From contig CAJUHO010000004.1 of the NCBI GenBank assembly GCA_910586195.1, positions 14,137 to 78,136 of the forward strand: a DNA stretch of 64,000 bases, given 5' to 3'. Position numbers and translations under genes: made by a program. Positions 53,233 through 62,598 of the stretch are shown here, one piece after another. Numbering within the stretch: the stretch's first letter is position 1; every line of letters begins with the position of its first letter. Below the pieces are notes generated by a model that saw nothing but the letters and a program-made list of their open reading frames with translations, was not told the origin of the DNA and made no database searches. This DNA comes from an uncultured Bacilli bacterium. GTDB lineage: Bacteria; Bacillota_I; Bacilli_A; RF39; UBA660.

Positions 53233-54418
53233 ATTTTTGCCTCCTTAGCTCCACCAAAGCGAAACCTATCATAATAAATGAAAATAGCAAAAGATGAACA
53301 AAATTTAAATAAAATCTATCCATGGTATCATAATAATATAGAGAATAAAGGCCATCTGTAATCATATTTACGGGATTTATAATATTAATAATTGGTAAAT
53401 TCTTATCAATAATATATTTCATAGTAATCCCCATCATACCTGAAAAAAAGCATCCAAGCATCGTAATAGATAAAACAATTCCTGTTTTTGTCCCTTCACT
53501 GACTTTAAATACACAAGCAACAAAAAGCCCTAAAGATAGTCCTGCAAAAGAACCAACAATTGCCTGCAAAATAACATAGAAAATATGGCTACCATAATCT
53601 ACATGAAGTATAAATATAGTATATAAGAACAATAACAATACACCAATTAACTGTGTAATAAAACTAGCAAGTAGACTACTAAAAATCAATTTGAATTTTT
53701 GAGTAGGAGAAATAGCAATACGTTTTCCATTGCTCCCCATATTAGGTAAATTTTTATTAATTGCTATCATACTTAATATACCACCATATAAACAACTCAT
53801 AGCAATCAAAGTATAAAATTCAATCATAGTATAGCTCAAATTATTACTACTAACATCTTGAATACTATCAGTACTATTTTCTCTCATCTTAAGAACCTCT
53901 TTATAAATATCATCATATAAAGAATTTAGTTTCTCTAGCTCATGTGGTTCAAGCGACAAAGCATACTCATTTATTTTTGTATCAAAAATATTGTGCATAA
54001 TAGTCTCTGTCTGGGCTATCTCATCCACCACAAATTTAAAAATAGTCTCATTAATTCCATTAGTAGATACAAAAATTTTAGCTACATCTTCTAAAAAAAC
54101 GAGATAACCACTAATCTTGGAATCTTCCAACAATTGCTCTGCCTTTTTTAGTGACGTATATTCAACATCAAACAATCTATTTTTGCTGTTTTTATCACTA
54201 AGGCTTGCAAATGATGCCTTATAAATATTATTAACTTTATGTGTATCATCTTCTACTATTGCAATATTAATAACATCCAGTTTCTCATTTTTTTCAATAT
54301 CAGAGAAAGCCATATGAAAAAATGTTCCCAATATTATGGGAAAAGCAAAGGTCCAAAATATTAGCATCCTATCCTTAAAAAGAATTCTTAAGCTATATTT
54401 GAAATTATGTATAAACAT
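53219..54418 (-). CDS. ABC-2 type permease, first of a pair
   Basis: 399 residues: N-terminal helix after FKYSLRILFKDRMLIFWTF, an external domain of about 150 residues, and six helices. NMGSNGKRIAISPTQKFKLI is the cytoplasmic coupling loop. Its ATG overlaps the ATPase stop. It should form a heterodimer with the 52084-53232 permease. Substrate unknown; homologous three-gene exporters often confer resistance to membrane-active natural products. Confidence 0.86.
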   Translation of the reverse strand: MFIHNFKYSLRILFKDRMLIFWTFAFPIILGTFFHMAFSDIEKNEKLDVINIAIVEDDTHKVNNIYKASFASLSDKNSKNRLFDVEYTSLKKAEQLLEDSKISGYLVFLEDVAKIFVSTNGINETIFKFVVDEIAQTETIMHNIFDTKINEYALSLEPHELEKLNSLYDDIYKEVLKMRENSTDSIQDVSSNNLSYTMIEFYTLIAMSCLYGGILSMIAINKNLPNMGSNGKRIAISPTQKFKLIFSSLLASFITQLIGVLLLFLYTIFILHVDYGSHIFYVILQAIVGSFAGLSLGLFVACVFKVSEGTKTGIVLSITMLGCFFSGMMGITMKYIIDKNLPIINIINPVNMITDGLYSLYYYDTMDRFYLNFVHLLLFSFIMIGFALVELRRQKYDSI

Positions 54419-55374
54419 CAGTCTCTAAGTCCTTTCCCAGTAAGCTCTAAAAACACATCATTAAGAGTTGGCCTCTCTGAGAAAATTCGATTATAATGAA
54501 TTTTTTTCCCTTCCAAATAATGAGTAAACTCTGCTAAATTATTTTTTCCCTTATAATAAGTAATCACTAAATTATGATTATCGTAACAAACCTCTTTCAC
54601 ATTGCTATTTTTTCTAATATCTTCTAAATATTTAGGAGCAAGATTGCATACCTCAACACTAATCTTTTCTAAAATCGTTGCAAGTTTTTTCAACTCATCA
54701 CTAGTACCACTAGCAATAATTTTTCCTTTATCTAAGATAATAATTCGATCACAAAGTATTTCAACTTCTTCCATATAATGAGTGGTATAAATGATAGTAG
54801 CCCCATTCTCTCTCAATTTTTTAATACCATCTAATATATGATTTCTACTTTGCGGATCAACTGCTACAGTAGGTTCATCTAAAAAAATAATTTCTGGTTT
54901 ATGTGCAATACCGCAGGCAATATTCAAACGACGTAACAAACCACCTGACAGTTGTTTTGGATAAAACTTCTTAAAATCCTTTAATCCTACTAATTCTATA
55001 GCCTCATTCACATACTGTTTTCTCTTCGCCTTATCAGTTATATAAAGTCCACAGAAGTAATCAATATTATTCTCTACGTTCAATTCCTCAAAAACAGCAA
55101 CATCCTGGAAAATAACACCTATTTTTCTCTTGATATCATAAGCACTAGGACTCATTTCCTGTCCCAAGATTTTAATACTACCTTCCTGAAAGTTTAATAA
55201 GGATAAAATACAGTTAATAGTTGTAGATTTTCCACTACCATTAGGTCCTAATAATCCTAATATTTCCCCTTTATAAACCGTAAATGATAATCCATCCACA
55301 GCCTTTAGTTTCTTATATTCTTTTGTTAAATTATCAACCTCTATTACGCCCTTGTCCATATTCATCACATCCAT
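54418..55374 (-). CDS. ABC transporter ATP-binding protein (LnrL/NatA-like)
   Basis: About 318 residues; the true start may be the ATG at 55365 or 55359, as no site is decisive. Walker A GPNGSGKST, Q-loop VIFQDVAV, signature LSGGLLRRLNIACG, Walker B IIFLDEPTVAVD, TTHYMEE. The C-terminal 100 residues are the extension of drug-export ATPases and end PTLNDVFLELTGKGL, a common tail. First gene of the exporter operon. Confidence 0.92.
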   Translation of the reverse strand: MDVMNMDKGVIEVDNLTKEYKKLKAVDGLSFTVYKGEILGLLGPNGSGKSTTINCILSLLNFQEGSIKILGQEMSPSAYDIKRKIGVIFQDVAVFEELNVENNIDYFCGLYITDKAKRKQYVNEAIELVGLKDFKKFYPKQLSGGLLRRLNIACGIAHKPEIIFLDEPTVAVDPQSRNHILDGIKKLRENGATIIYTTHYMEEVEILCDRIIILDKGKIIASGTSDELKKLATILEKISVEVCNLAPKYLEDIRKNSNVKEVCYDNHNLVITYYKGKNNLAEFTHYLEGKKIHYNRIFSERPTLNDVFLELTGKGLRD

Positions 55375-55391
55375 CTATCTTATTTACCAAA

Positions 55392-55422
55392 AAATTCAAA
55401 AACCAGAGATAACCTCTAGTTT
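55392..55422 (-). terminator. Terminator of the nfeD-SPFH operon
   Basis: AAACCAGAG (55400-55408) and CTCTAGTTT (55414-55422), one mismatch; TTGAATTTTTT follows on the minus strand. Confidence 0.65.
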
Positions 55423-55438
55423 GTAAAACCCATATTCA

Positions 55439-56338
55439 TTATTTTTCTATCTTTGTAGATTGACCCATTGTCTCTTTAAGGGTTGTTCCTATTGTTGCTA
55501 GATTTTGTAATTCACTAGGTACAATAATTTTAGTGGCCTGACCATTGGCAACATCTACCAAAGCTTCATAACTTTTAAGTTTTAATACTGCTTCATCCAT
55601 CTTAGCATCCTTTAAAAGTTTTAACCCTTGAGCAGTAGCCTCCTGAATTTTAACGATAGCCTCCGCTTCACCTTCTGCTTCACGAATATGCGCCTCTCTT
55701 TTTGCATCTGCTCTTAAAATTGTACTTTCCTTTTCACCTTCTGCAATCAAAATAGCAGCTTTCTTCTCACCCTCAGCCTTTAAAATGGCTTCTCTTCTTT
55801 CGCGCTCTGCACGCATCTGCTTTTCCATTGCTTCCTGAATATCGTGAGGTGGTAATATATTCTTTACCTCAACACGATTTACTTTAATCCCCCAAGGATC
55901 AGTTGCTTCATCCAAAATAGAACGCATTTTAGAATTAATAATATCACGAGATGTTAATGTCTCATCAAGTTCAAGTTCTCCAATAATATTTCTAAGTGTT
56001 GTTGCAGTTAAATTTTCAATGGCACTAATAGGGTTTTCCACACCATATGTGTATAACTTAGGATCTGTAATCTGATAATAGACTACAGTATCAATTTGCA
56101 TAGTAACATTATCTTTTGTAATTACTGGCTGAGGATCAAAATCCTTAACAATTTCCTTTAAACTCACAACATTAGCAATCCTATCAATAATAGGCACTTT
56201 ATAATGAGGTCCTGTTTGCATAGTTCTATCATAGCTTCCAAGACGCTCCACAACATATGCCTTTGACTGTGGAATAATTTTAATTCCAAGAGCCAGAACA
56301 ATAACGATAACGAGTACAATAATTAAACCAATTTCCAT
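55439..56338 (-). CDS. SPFH-domain (stomatin-like) membrane protein
   Basis: About 299 residues from the ATG at 56338, with AAGGAGG 7 bases upstream (an ATG at 56344 would leave 1 base). One N-terminal membrane helix, then the SPFH domain (AYVVERLGSYDRTMQTGPHY), then an Ala/Glu-rich coiled coil (AEGEKKAAILIAEGEKES). QmcA/YbbK-type proteins of this kind assemble membrane microdomains and regulate proteases. It is paired with the NfeD-like gene 19 bp upstream, the standard partner. Confidence 0.92.
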   Translation of the reverse strand: MEIGLIIVLVIVIVLALGIKIIPQSKAYVVERLGSYDRTMQTGPHYKVPIIDRIANVVSLKEIVKDFDPQPVITKDNVTMQIDTVVYYQITDPKLYTYGVENPISAIENLTATTLRNIIGELELDETLTSRDIINSKMRSILDEATDPWGIKVNRVEVKNILPPHDIQEAMEKQMRAERERREAILKAEGEKKAAILIAEGEKESTILRADAKREAHIREAEGEAEAIVKIQEATAQGLKLLKDAKMDEAVLKLKSYEALVDVANGQATKIIVPSELQNLATIGTTLKETMGQSTKIEK

Positions 56339-56357
56339 ATACATTCCTCCTTAAAAA

Positions 56358-56777
56358 TTAGTTATCTATCTTTCTCACCCATACTTTTACGCCCTCTATT
56401 TTATCAACAATCACCTCTTCTCCTATAGAGAATTCCTCATCACTTATAGCAGTCCATCGATTTCCTAAAACTTTTACTTCCCCTAACTCATATTTACGAA
56501 TATCTTTTACTACTAAAGCTTTCTGATTAATAATCCTATCTGCATTTGTAGACTCTCCCTTCTTTGTTTTTACTCGTTTCAAAAAAGGTTTTGTAATTAT
56601 TAATGTAATAATACTAACTATAATAAAAACAAATAATTCCACCAAGAAGTTATCCACCAAAAGAGAAGTGAAAAAAGCAAAAACTGCGCCTATTGCAAAC
56701 CAAATAGATACTAAGTTAATCGTCATAACTTCTAGTATAAAAAGGGCTAAAAATAAACAAAACCAAAATAAACTCAT
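56358..56777 (-). CDS. NfeD-like protein
   Basis: 139 residues: two or three hydrophobic segments in the first 70, then a C-terminal OB-fold NfeD domain (ADRIINQKALVVKDIRKYEL, ending VEGVKVWV-like KIEGVKVWVRKI). Short NfeD proteins of this type sit beside SPFH proteins and interact with them. The operon reads toward 55439. Full length for the short class. Confidence 0.88.
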   Translation of the reverse strand: MSLFWFCLFLALFILEVMTINLVSIWFAIGAVFAFFTSLLVDNFLVELFVFIIVSIITLIITKPFLKRVKTKKGESTNADRIINQKALVVKDIRKYELGEVKVLGNRWTAISDEEFSIGEEVIVDKIEGVKVWVRKIDN

Positions 56778-56847
56778 ACTAGTTCTCCTCTTATATTTTC
56801 ATTATATGTTAATTTGACACAATATTCAATAAAATCAGTAAATTTCC

Positions 56848-56876
56848 TTGTGAATAAAAAGGAAGTATACTATAAT
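56848..56876 (+). promoter_or_regulatory. Promoter of the 56899 gene
   Basis: TTGTGA (56848-56853), a 17-bp spacer and TATAAT (56871-56876). The first in-frame ATG (56875) lies inside the -10, which shows translation must begin downstream, at 56899. Confidence 0.7.
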
Positions 56877-56898
56877 GAGGGTAGAGAGTAGGGATGCT

Positions 56899-57597
56899 AT
56901 GGAAACTAAGACAAGAATTATCACGATTTCCACAATCGCCTTTTTAGGCGTTGTTTGTATTACAAGTGGCATCGTTATGCCCCTAGTCATCACCTTTGAA
57001 CCTCAAAACACCATAAAATTTACGATTACTCAAAAACGTGTTGCGAAGGCTAAAACGACAGAGATTAAACTAAAAGATATGGAAGGCGAAATTAATACTC
57101 CTTTAAGCGTTGATATTAATGATTACTTAGATTCTGACTTAGATGATAAAATACGAAAAGTGTTAAAACTAGATACTAGTGCCGTAAATGTTACACAAGC
57201 TGGAAGTTATACTTATACAATTACCTATAAAAAGAAAATTTATAATGGAACATATACCATTAAAGAAAAACCCCTACCAACTATTGATACTATGACTTTA
57301 AAAACTCTAAAACTAACAAAAGGCGCAACTTTATCGACTGATCTTTCCACTTATATTGTGGAAAACTTACCAGAAGAAGCCAAAATCGCTATCAAATTAA
57401 ATCTCGCAAATGTAAACGTAAATGCTGCTGGTTCTTATCAGTACACTGTTACTTATAATGGCAAACTCTATACAGGAATTATTGAAATTTATGAACCACA
57501 AATTACGCTTCCATCTCCATCTCCATCACCTACAACACCTGATACTACTCAAAAGGAGGATTCTAAAGAAAATACATCCAATACGCAAACACCATAA
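56899..57597 (+). CDS. Membrane-anchored protein with two Ig-like beta repeats
   Basis: About 232 residues from the ATG at 56899 (AGGG upstream). An N-terminal hydrophobic segment (IAFLGVVCITSGIVMPLVI) is followed by two similar units of about 80 residues. Each ends in AGSYTYTITYKKKIYNGTYTI-like strands (AGSYTYTITY and AGSYQYTVTY), then a Pro/Ser/Thr-rich tail with no sorting signal. The repeats resemble bacterial Ig-like or DUF5011-type domains. Probably exposed on the cell surface; function unknown. Confidence 0.75.
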   Translation: METKTRIITISTIAFLGVVCITSGIVMPLVITFEPQNTIKFTITQKRVAKAKTTEIKLKDMEGEINTPLSVDINDYLDSDLDDKIRKVLKLDTSAVNVTQAGSYTYTITYKKKIYNGTYTIKEKPLPTIDTMTLKTLKLTKGATLSTDLSTYIVENLPEEAKIAIKLNLANVNVNAAGSYQYTVTYNGKLYTGIIEIYEPQITLPSPSPSPTTPDTTQKEDSKENTSNTQTP

Positions 57598-57618
57598 CTG
57601 CAAAAGCAGTTTTTTTGT
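57596..57618 (+). terminator. Terminator
   Basis: AACTGC (57596-57601) pairs with GCAGTT (57606-57611) around AAAA, then TTTTTT. Confidence 0.8.
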
Positions 57619-57715
57619 ATAAAACTATACTTTATGTCAATATTAAGTAAAGAAGAAAAATCAATAACTTGAAAACATTCTATATTTGTAGTAGTCTAAA
57701 ATTAAGGAGGATAGA

Positions 57716-58792
57716 ATGGAAAGAAAAATTAAAGCAGTACAATATGGTACTGGTAAAATGGCAATTTTTACTATGCGCTATATTCTAGAACATGGGGGAG
57801 AAGTCGTAGGAGCCATTGATAAAAATCCCAATATAATTGGAAAAGATATTGGTCACATTATGGAAGGAAAAGATTTAGGCATTACTGTTGTTAGTACAGA
57901 TGATGCAGAAGAGCTATTGAAACGTGTAAAACCAGATATTTGTATTATAGAAACAATGAGTCTATTAAACGATGTAAAAGACTCTTTGATGCTATGTGCA
58001 AAATTAGGAATCAACGCTATTACAACTTGCGAAGAGGCTTTTTATTCATTTAATTCAAATCCTACAGTCTCAAAAGAAATCGATGAGTTAGCAAAACAAA
58101 ATAACTGTACAATCACAGGAAGTGGCTACCAAGATATCTATTGGGGTCAATTAATTGCATCACTTGCAGCATCTACTAATAAAATTACAAAAATCAAGGG
58201 AAGCTCTTCTTATAACGTAGAAGACTATGGAATTGCATTAGCAGAAGCACATGGAGCAGGTTTAGCATTAAATGAATTTGATGAAAAAATTGCAAGTATT
58301 GATCGCATTAGTGATGAAGAAAGAGAAAACTTAATAAACAGCAGTAATTACGCTCCATCTTATATGTGGAATGTTAATGGCTGGCTAGCAGAAAAGCTAG
58401 GGTTACATATTACAAGACAAACACAAAAATGCATTCCTCAAACATATAAAGAAGACATTGCCTCTTCTACACTAAACATGATAGTAAAAAAGGGAAATGC
58501 TACTGGGATGAGTGCCGTTGTTACAAGCGAAACCGAAGAGGGTATTCTTTTAGAGACAGAATGTATTGGAAAAGTTTATGGTCCAGATGAATTTGATAAA
58601 AACGAGTGGTCTATCATTGGAGAACCTGATACAACACTAATTATTAACAAACCACAAACAGTAGAGTTAACTTGTGCTACAATCGTAAATAGAATTCCAG
58701 ATGTAATTAATAGTAAGGCAGGATTTATTCCTACTTGTCAAATGCCAGAATTAACTCATAAAATAAAGGACTTAAATGAATATATCCATTAA
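57716..58792 (+). CDS. NAD(P)-dependent dehydrogenase, 2,4-diaminopentanoate dehydrogenase-like
   Basis: 358 residues. The N-terminal Rossmann fold starts KAVQYGTGKMAIFTMRYIL, with the Gly-rich turn, then VVGAIDKNP. The central region GSGYQDIYWGQLIASLAAST and the overall layout resemble dihydrodipicolinate-reductase-like enzymes such as 2,4-diaminopentanoate dehydrogenase of ornithine fermentation. No other ornithine-pathway gene is adjacent, so the substrate is uncertain. AAGGAGG precedes the ATG; a bidirectional terminator follows. Confidence 0.7.
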   Translation: MERKIKAVQYGTGKMAIFTMRYILEHGGEVVGAIDKNPNIIGKDIGHIMEGKDLGITVVSTDDAEELLKRVKPDICIIETMSLLNDVKDSLMLCAKLGINAITTCEEAFYSFNSNPTVSKEIDELAKQNNCTITGSGYQDIYWGQLIASLAASTNKITKIKGSSSYNVEDYGIALAEAHGAGLALNEFDEKIASIDRISDEERENLINSSNYAPSYMWNVNGWLAEKLGLHITRQTQKCIPQTYKEDIASSTLNMIVKKGNATGMSAVVTSETEEGILLETECIGKVYGPDEFDKNEWSIIGEPDTTLIINKPQTVELTCATIVNRIPDVINSKAGFIPTCQMPELTHKIKDLNEYIH

Positions 58793-58797
58793 ATAGA

Positions 58798-58822
58798 AAA
58801 AGGATTCGATAAGAATCCTTTT
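58798..58822. terminator. Bidirectional terminator
   Basis: AAAAGGATTC (58798-58807) pairs with GAATCCTTTT (58813-58822). T-runs occur on both strands, serving the convergent dehydrogenase and fhs genes. Confidence 0.85.
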
Positions 58823-58831
58823 AATTTTACT

Positions 58832-60412
58832 CTAAAATAGGCCAACTATGTTTCCATTACAATCTAAATCTATTTTCTCATAATTTGGAACGGTTGGTAA
58901 ACCTGGCATAGTCATAATATTGCCTAATAATACTGTAATAAATCCTGCACCGTTATACAAAACTAAATCTCGTACTGTAATGGTATAATCACGTGGAGAA
59001 CCTAACTTTTTCGCATCATCTGATAATGAATATTGTGTCTTCGCTACACAAATCGGAAGATTAACAATATTATTGTCTTCCAAATTGGCCAAAGATTCCT
59101 TCGCCCTATCGCTATAAACAACATCCTTAGCATGATAAATTTCCTGTGCCACTTTCAAGATTTTATCTGTAATAGATAAAGTATCATCATATAATAGCTG
59201 GAAAGTACTATTCTCCTTTGTAAGCTCTAATACTTTTTGCGCTAATGAAATAGCACCATCTCCACCATCACGATAAGCAACAGAAACTTCACAAAAAATA
59301 CCTTGTGAATGACAATACTCTTGTAATTTAGCAATATCATCATCTGAGTCACCATCATAACGGTTGACACACACTATAATATGATTGGTATATAGAAAAA
59401 GATTGTCAATATGTGCCTGTAAATTAGAAAAATCAAGTTTTCCATCTCCATTATAATAAAGAGATTTAAGCGTCGTAACTAATACAATACAATCTGGTTT
59501 TAGCTTAGCACTACGACACTTAATATCAAAAAACTTCTCAGCTCCTAAATCTGCACCAAAACCCGCTTCTGTTATAACATAATCTGCTACAGAAAGCCCT
59601 AACTTAGTAGCAACTACACTATTGCACCCATGAGCAATATTGGCAAATGGACCCCCGTGAATTAAGACTGGTGTATTCTCCAATGTTTGCACTAAATTAG
59701 GCAAAAAAGCATCCTTTAATAAAACCATTAAAGCCCCTACTATATTTAAGTCTTTAGCATAAACAAACTTTTTATTTCTTGTATAACCAATAACAATATT
59801 TCCAAGTCTTTCTCGTAAATCATCTAATGAACTGGCCAAACAAAACAAAGCCATAATCTCACTCGCTGCGGTAATAGTAAACTCTTCGTTTCTATTCTTC
59901 AATTCAATATCCCTTAATTCTCTATCATTAACATCCAAACACCTTTTAAAGGTAACCTTTTCTATTTGCAAAGCATTTCCTTTTAATATATGATTATCAA
60001 TAGCAGCGCACAATAAATTGTTAGCAGCAGAAATAGCATGAAAATCTCCTGTAAAATGTAGATTAATATCCTCCATTGGCACTACTTGCGAATATCCACC
60101 ACCAGTAGCACCACCTTTCATACCAAAAACAGGTCCCATAGATGGCTCCCGCAAAACTGCTACTACACTTTTTCTAAGTTTAAAAAGAGCATCACTTAAA
60201 CCAATACTAACGGTAGTTTTCCCCTCACCATAAGGAGTAGGAGAAGTAGCCGTAACCAAAATAAGTTTCCCATCTTTCTCTCCAGAAAAAGGACGAATCT
60301 TAGCTTTATCATTTCCATACAAAATTAACTTTTCTTCTGGAATATCTAACGATTTAGCAATATCCATAATATTCTTTTTATTAGCACCTCTTGCAATATC
60401 AATATCTGTCAT
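58832..60412 (-). CDS. fhs: Formate-tetrahydrofolate ligase
   Basis: 526 residues, slightly shorter than the usual 555. The ATP-binding loop is TPYGEGKTTVSIGL, followed by MKGGATGGGYSQVVPMEDIN, FTGDFHAISAANNL and VTEAGFG-like VITEAGFGADLGAEKF. It makes 10-formyl-THF from formate, THF and ATP, supplying purine synthesis or linking to acetogenesis. GAGGTGATAGG precedes the ATG, and a consensus promoter lies just upstream. Confidence 0.95.
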   Translation of the reverse strand: MTDIDIARGANKKNIMDIAKSLDIPEEKLILYGNDKAKIRPFSGEKDGKLILVTATSPTPYGEGKTTVSIGLSDALFKLRKSVVAVLREPSMGPVFGMKGGATGGGYSQVVPMEDINLHFTGDFHAISAANNLLCAAIDNHILKGNALQIEKVTFKRCLDVNDRELRDIELKNRNEEFTITAASEIMALFCLASSLDDLRERLGNIVIGYTRNKKFVYAKDLNIVGALMVLLKDAFLPNLVQTLENTPVLIHGGPFANIAHGCNSVVATKLGLSVADYVITEAGFGADLGAEKFFDIKCRSAKLKPDCIVLVTTLKSLYYNGDGKLDFSNLQAHIDNLFLYTNHIIVCVNRYDGDSDDDIAKLQEYCHSQGIFCEVSVAYRDGGDGAISLAQKVLELTKENSTFQLLYDDTLSITDKILKVAQEIYHAKDVVYSDRAKESLANLEDNNIVNLPICVAKTQYSLSDDAKKLGSPRDYTITVRDLVLYNGAGFITVLLGNIMTMPGLPTVPNYEKIDLDCNGNIVGLF

Positions 60413-60434
60413 CCTATCACCTCAATTACTCTTC

Positions 60435-60463
60435 ATTATAAAGAGTAGTTTTTTTTTTGTCAA
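60435..60463 (-). promoter_or_regulatory. Consensus promoter of fhs
   Basis: On the minus strand TTGACA (60458-60463), a 17-bp A-rich spacer and TATAAT (60435-60440): a perfect sigma-A promoter about 23 bp before the ATG. Confidence 0.85.
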
Positions 60464-60565
60464 ATATTACTTTTTCATCATTTTTTTATATATAAAATAA
60501 AGTATTTTGCTATTTAATTTTATATTTTAGCAATCCTTCCTTATCAAAATAGAAAATTTGCACAT

Positions 60566-60594
60566 TTGTACATATCTCTTTAATATGCTATATT
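60566..60594 (+). promoter_or_regulatory. Promoter of the adhesin-sortase operon
   Basis: TTGTAC (60566-60571), a 17-bp spacer and extended -10 TGCTATATT (core 60589-60594), about 33 bp before the ATG. Confidence 0.55.
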
Positions 60595-60626
60595 TCTAGC
60601 CACAAAACGAGAAAGGAAGAGATTAT

Positions 60627-62075
60627 ATGAAAAAAATTGTTTTGTTACTAATAGCATTTACTGCTATTAGCATCATGAGCCCACATGAAGTAAAAGCGGA
60701 AACGGGTAGTTTTTATGAAGCTGAATTTTTAGATAATATATATACTAGACGCTCCTTAAATACTACAGTTTACTACCAACGTTCGAGATTTTTTAGAGAA
60801 CGTGGAACAGGAAAAGTAGCCTACTGTATTGAACCATTTACTGGTTTTAGTACAGGGCTTGATTTCATTCCAACTGATACATTTGACAATTTAAATGAAG
60901 AAGCGTTACTAAAAATGAGCTTACTTGCCAATTATGGTTATTTATATCCAGGACATGAGGATATAAAATGGTATGTAATTACTCAACAATTAATATGGCA
61001 AGTAGCACAACCAAATGGTATATACGAGTTTACAAATGGTTTAGATGGTACTACAATTTATCCATATGAAAATGAAATAGCAGAATTATGGAATCTTGTG
61101 AATCATCATTTAACACAACCAAGTTTCCACAATCAAGAAATTAATGTTGTGGAAAATCAGAAAATTACCCTTACAGATATGAATCAAGTATTAGAAAAAT
61201 ATCAAAGTAATGATTCTAACATAATAATAAATAACAACAACCTAACAATAAAGGACTTAAAGGAGGGAACCTATTCATTTCAATTGACAAAGTCATCTAA
61301 TACACATGATAGTCCAGCACTATTTTACTATAGCCCATCAGGGCAGGATATCATGACCATAGGAAACGCCAAAGACTTAAAAGCTAATTTTACCATTAAT
61401 GTAAAAAAAACAAGTTTAGAGATTACAAAAATAGATAAGGATACCAATTCTATAACGCCTAGTGGAGAAGGAGTCTTAATTGGTACAAAATATGGTTTAT
61501 ATGATAATAATAACAAATTAATCCAAGAATTAATCATCGATAAAAATAATAAAGCAAAAGTAGAAAATATTCCCTATGGATTCTATATTTTAAAAGAATT
61601 AGAGACAAAAGAAGGATACCTTCTAGATAGTAAAGAGTACAGTATAGAAATAAATCAAGAAAAGACAAAAATTGAATTAACTCTAATTAATGAAATTATC
61701 AAAAAGAAAGTACAAATTCACAAAGAGTTTGGAACAGAAGAAAACACTCATCCAGAACAGAACATTATATTTGATATTTATAATAATAACAACGAATTAA
61801 TATCCAGTATTACTACAGATGAAAATGGGTATGCTGAAATAATTCTTCCATATGGAAGCTATATTATAAAGCAAAGAAATACAACGAAAGATTATAAAAA
61901 AGTAGAAGACTTTGCTGTTGTCATAACAGATAAAGATCAAAATTTAAACTACCAATTATATGATTATAAAATAGAGGTCCCTAATACCAAAAAAAATGCG
62001 CCTCATCCTCTTTATATAATATTATTAAATAGTTTAGGTGGAATATATGTACTACTACAAGGCAAAAATCTATAA
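60627..62075 (+). CDS. Surface protein with thioester domain and SpaA-type domains
   Basis: 482 residues. Signal peptide (1-24). A thioester domain spans about 30-130: Cys67 in AYCIEPFTG and Gln120 in ITQQLIWQ, the residues that form the internal thioester in Gram-positive adhesins. Two SpaA/Cna-B-like domains follow: about 265-350 (LEITKIDKD ... GFYILKELETKEGYLLD) and 355-445 (VQIHKEFG ... GSYIIKQRN). The end has VPNTKKNA, a sorting-like motif, then a hydrophobic segment and QGKNL. It probably binds host surfaces covalently. Overlaps the sortase gene by 29 bases. Confidence 0.85.
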   Translation: MKKIVLLLIAFTAISIMSPHEVKAETGSFYEAEFLDNIYTRRSLNTTVYYQRSRFFRERGTGKVAYCIEPFTGFSTGLDFIPTDTFDNLNEEALLKMSLLANYGYLYPGHEDIKWYVITQQLIWQVAQPNGIYEFTNGLDGTTIYPYENEIAELWNLVNHHLTQPSFHNQEINVVENQKITLTDMNQVLEKYQSNDSNIIINNNNLTIKDLKEGTYSFQLTKSSNTHDSPALFYYSPSGQDIMTIGNAKDLKANFTINVKKTSLEITKIDKDTNSITPSGEGVLIGTKYGLYDNNNKLIQELIIDKNNKAKVENIPYGFYILKELETKEGYLLDSKEYSIEINQEKTKIELTLINEIIKKKVQIHKEFGTEENTHPEQNIIFDIYNNNNELISSITTDENGYAEIILPYGSYIIKQRNTTKDYKKVEDFAVVITDKDQNLNYQLYDYKIEVPNTKKNAPHPLYIILLNSLGGIYVLLQGKNL

Positions 62076-62577
62076 TATTGTAATTATAGGAATTTATTGT
62101 ATATCCTGCTTTATAATTTTTAACAATCAACAACAGAAAGTAACATATACAAATACTAATGTTAAAAATTCTATATCAACAAATAGTGAAATTATAGGCA
62201 GTATTATGATTGACAAAATAAACTTAAAAAAACCACTCTATAAAATAGAAAGTAATCATAATAAAGTAGATGAAAATGTAACAATTCTTAAAAGTTCCAC
62301 TCTGCCAGATCAAGAGCAAAGCATTCTCATAATCGCAGCACATTCTGGAACCAGTCATATATCCTATTTTGAAAGATTAGATGAGTTAACAGAAAATGAT
62401 ATTATTAAAATTCATTATCAAAATAAAGATTATTTCTACCAAGTAACGTCAATATGGGAAGAGGATAAAACGGGATATATCCATATCAACAAGAAAAAAG
62501 AAAAACAATTAATTCTAACGACTTGCAGTCCAAAGCATGAAGGAAAACAGCTAATCGTTAATAGTATTCTAATATAA
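62047..62577 (+). CDS. Sortase-like transpeptidase, cognate of the adhesin
   Basis: About 176 residues from the ATG at 62047 (AGGTGG 5 bases upstream, inside the adhesin gene). N-terminal membrane anchor (about 8-26), then a sortase fold with catalytic His99 in IAAHSGTSHISYF and Cys160 in LILTTCSPKH. The Arg expected about 8 residues after Cys is Gln168, preceded by Lys (GKQLIV). Likely attaches the overlapping adhesin to the wall through its VPNTK motif. The missing Arg makes activity uncertain. Confidence 0.82.
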   Translation: MYYYKAKIYNIVIIGIYCISCFIIFNNQQQKVTYTNTNVKNSISTNSEIIGSIMIDKINLKKPLYKIESNHNKVDENVTILKSSTLPDQEQSILIIAAHSGTSHISYFERLDELTENDIIKIHYQNKDYFYQVTSIWEEDKTGYIHINKKKEKQLILTTCSPKHEGKQLIVNSILI

Positions 62578-62598
62578 AAACAGGAAAATTCCTGTTTT
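62577..62598. terminator. Bidirectional terminator
   Basis: AAAACAGGAA (62577-62586) pairs with TTCCTGTTTT (62589-62598). It separates the convergent sortase and protease genes. Confidence 0.75.

Noticed and set aside
56875..56898. ATG at 56875 as start of the Ig-like repeat protein
   Set aside because: It lies within the -10 box TATAAT (56871-56876).
60427..60457. Hairpin followed by ten T on the plus strand, resembling a terminator
   Set aside because: On the minus strand the same bases form a perfect TTGACA-17-TATAAT promoter for fhs, and no plus-strand gene ends there.
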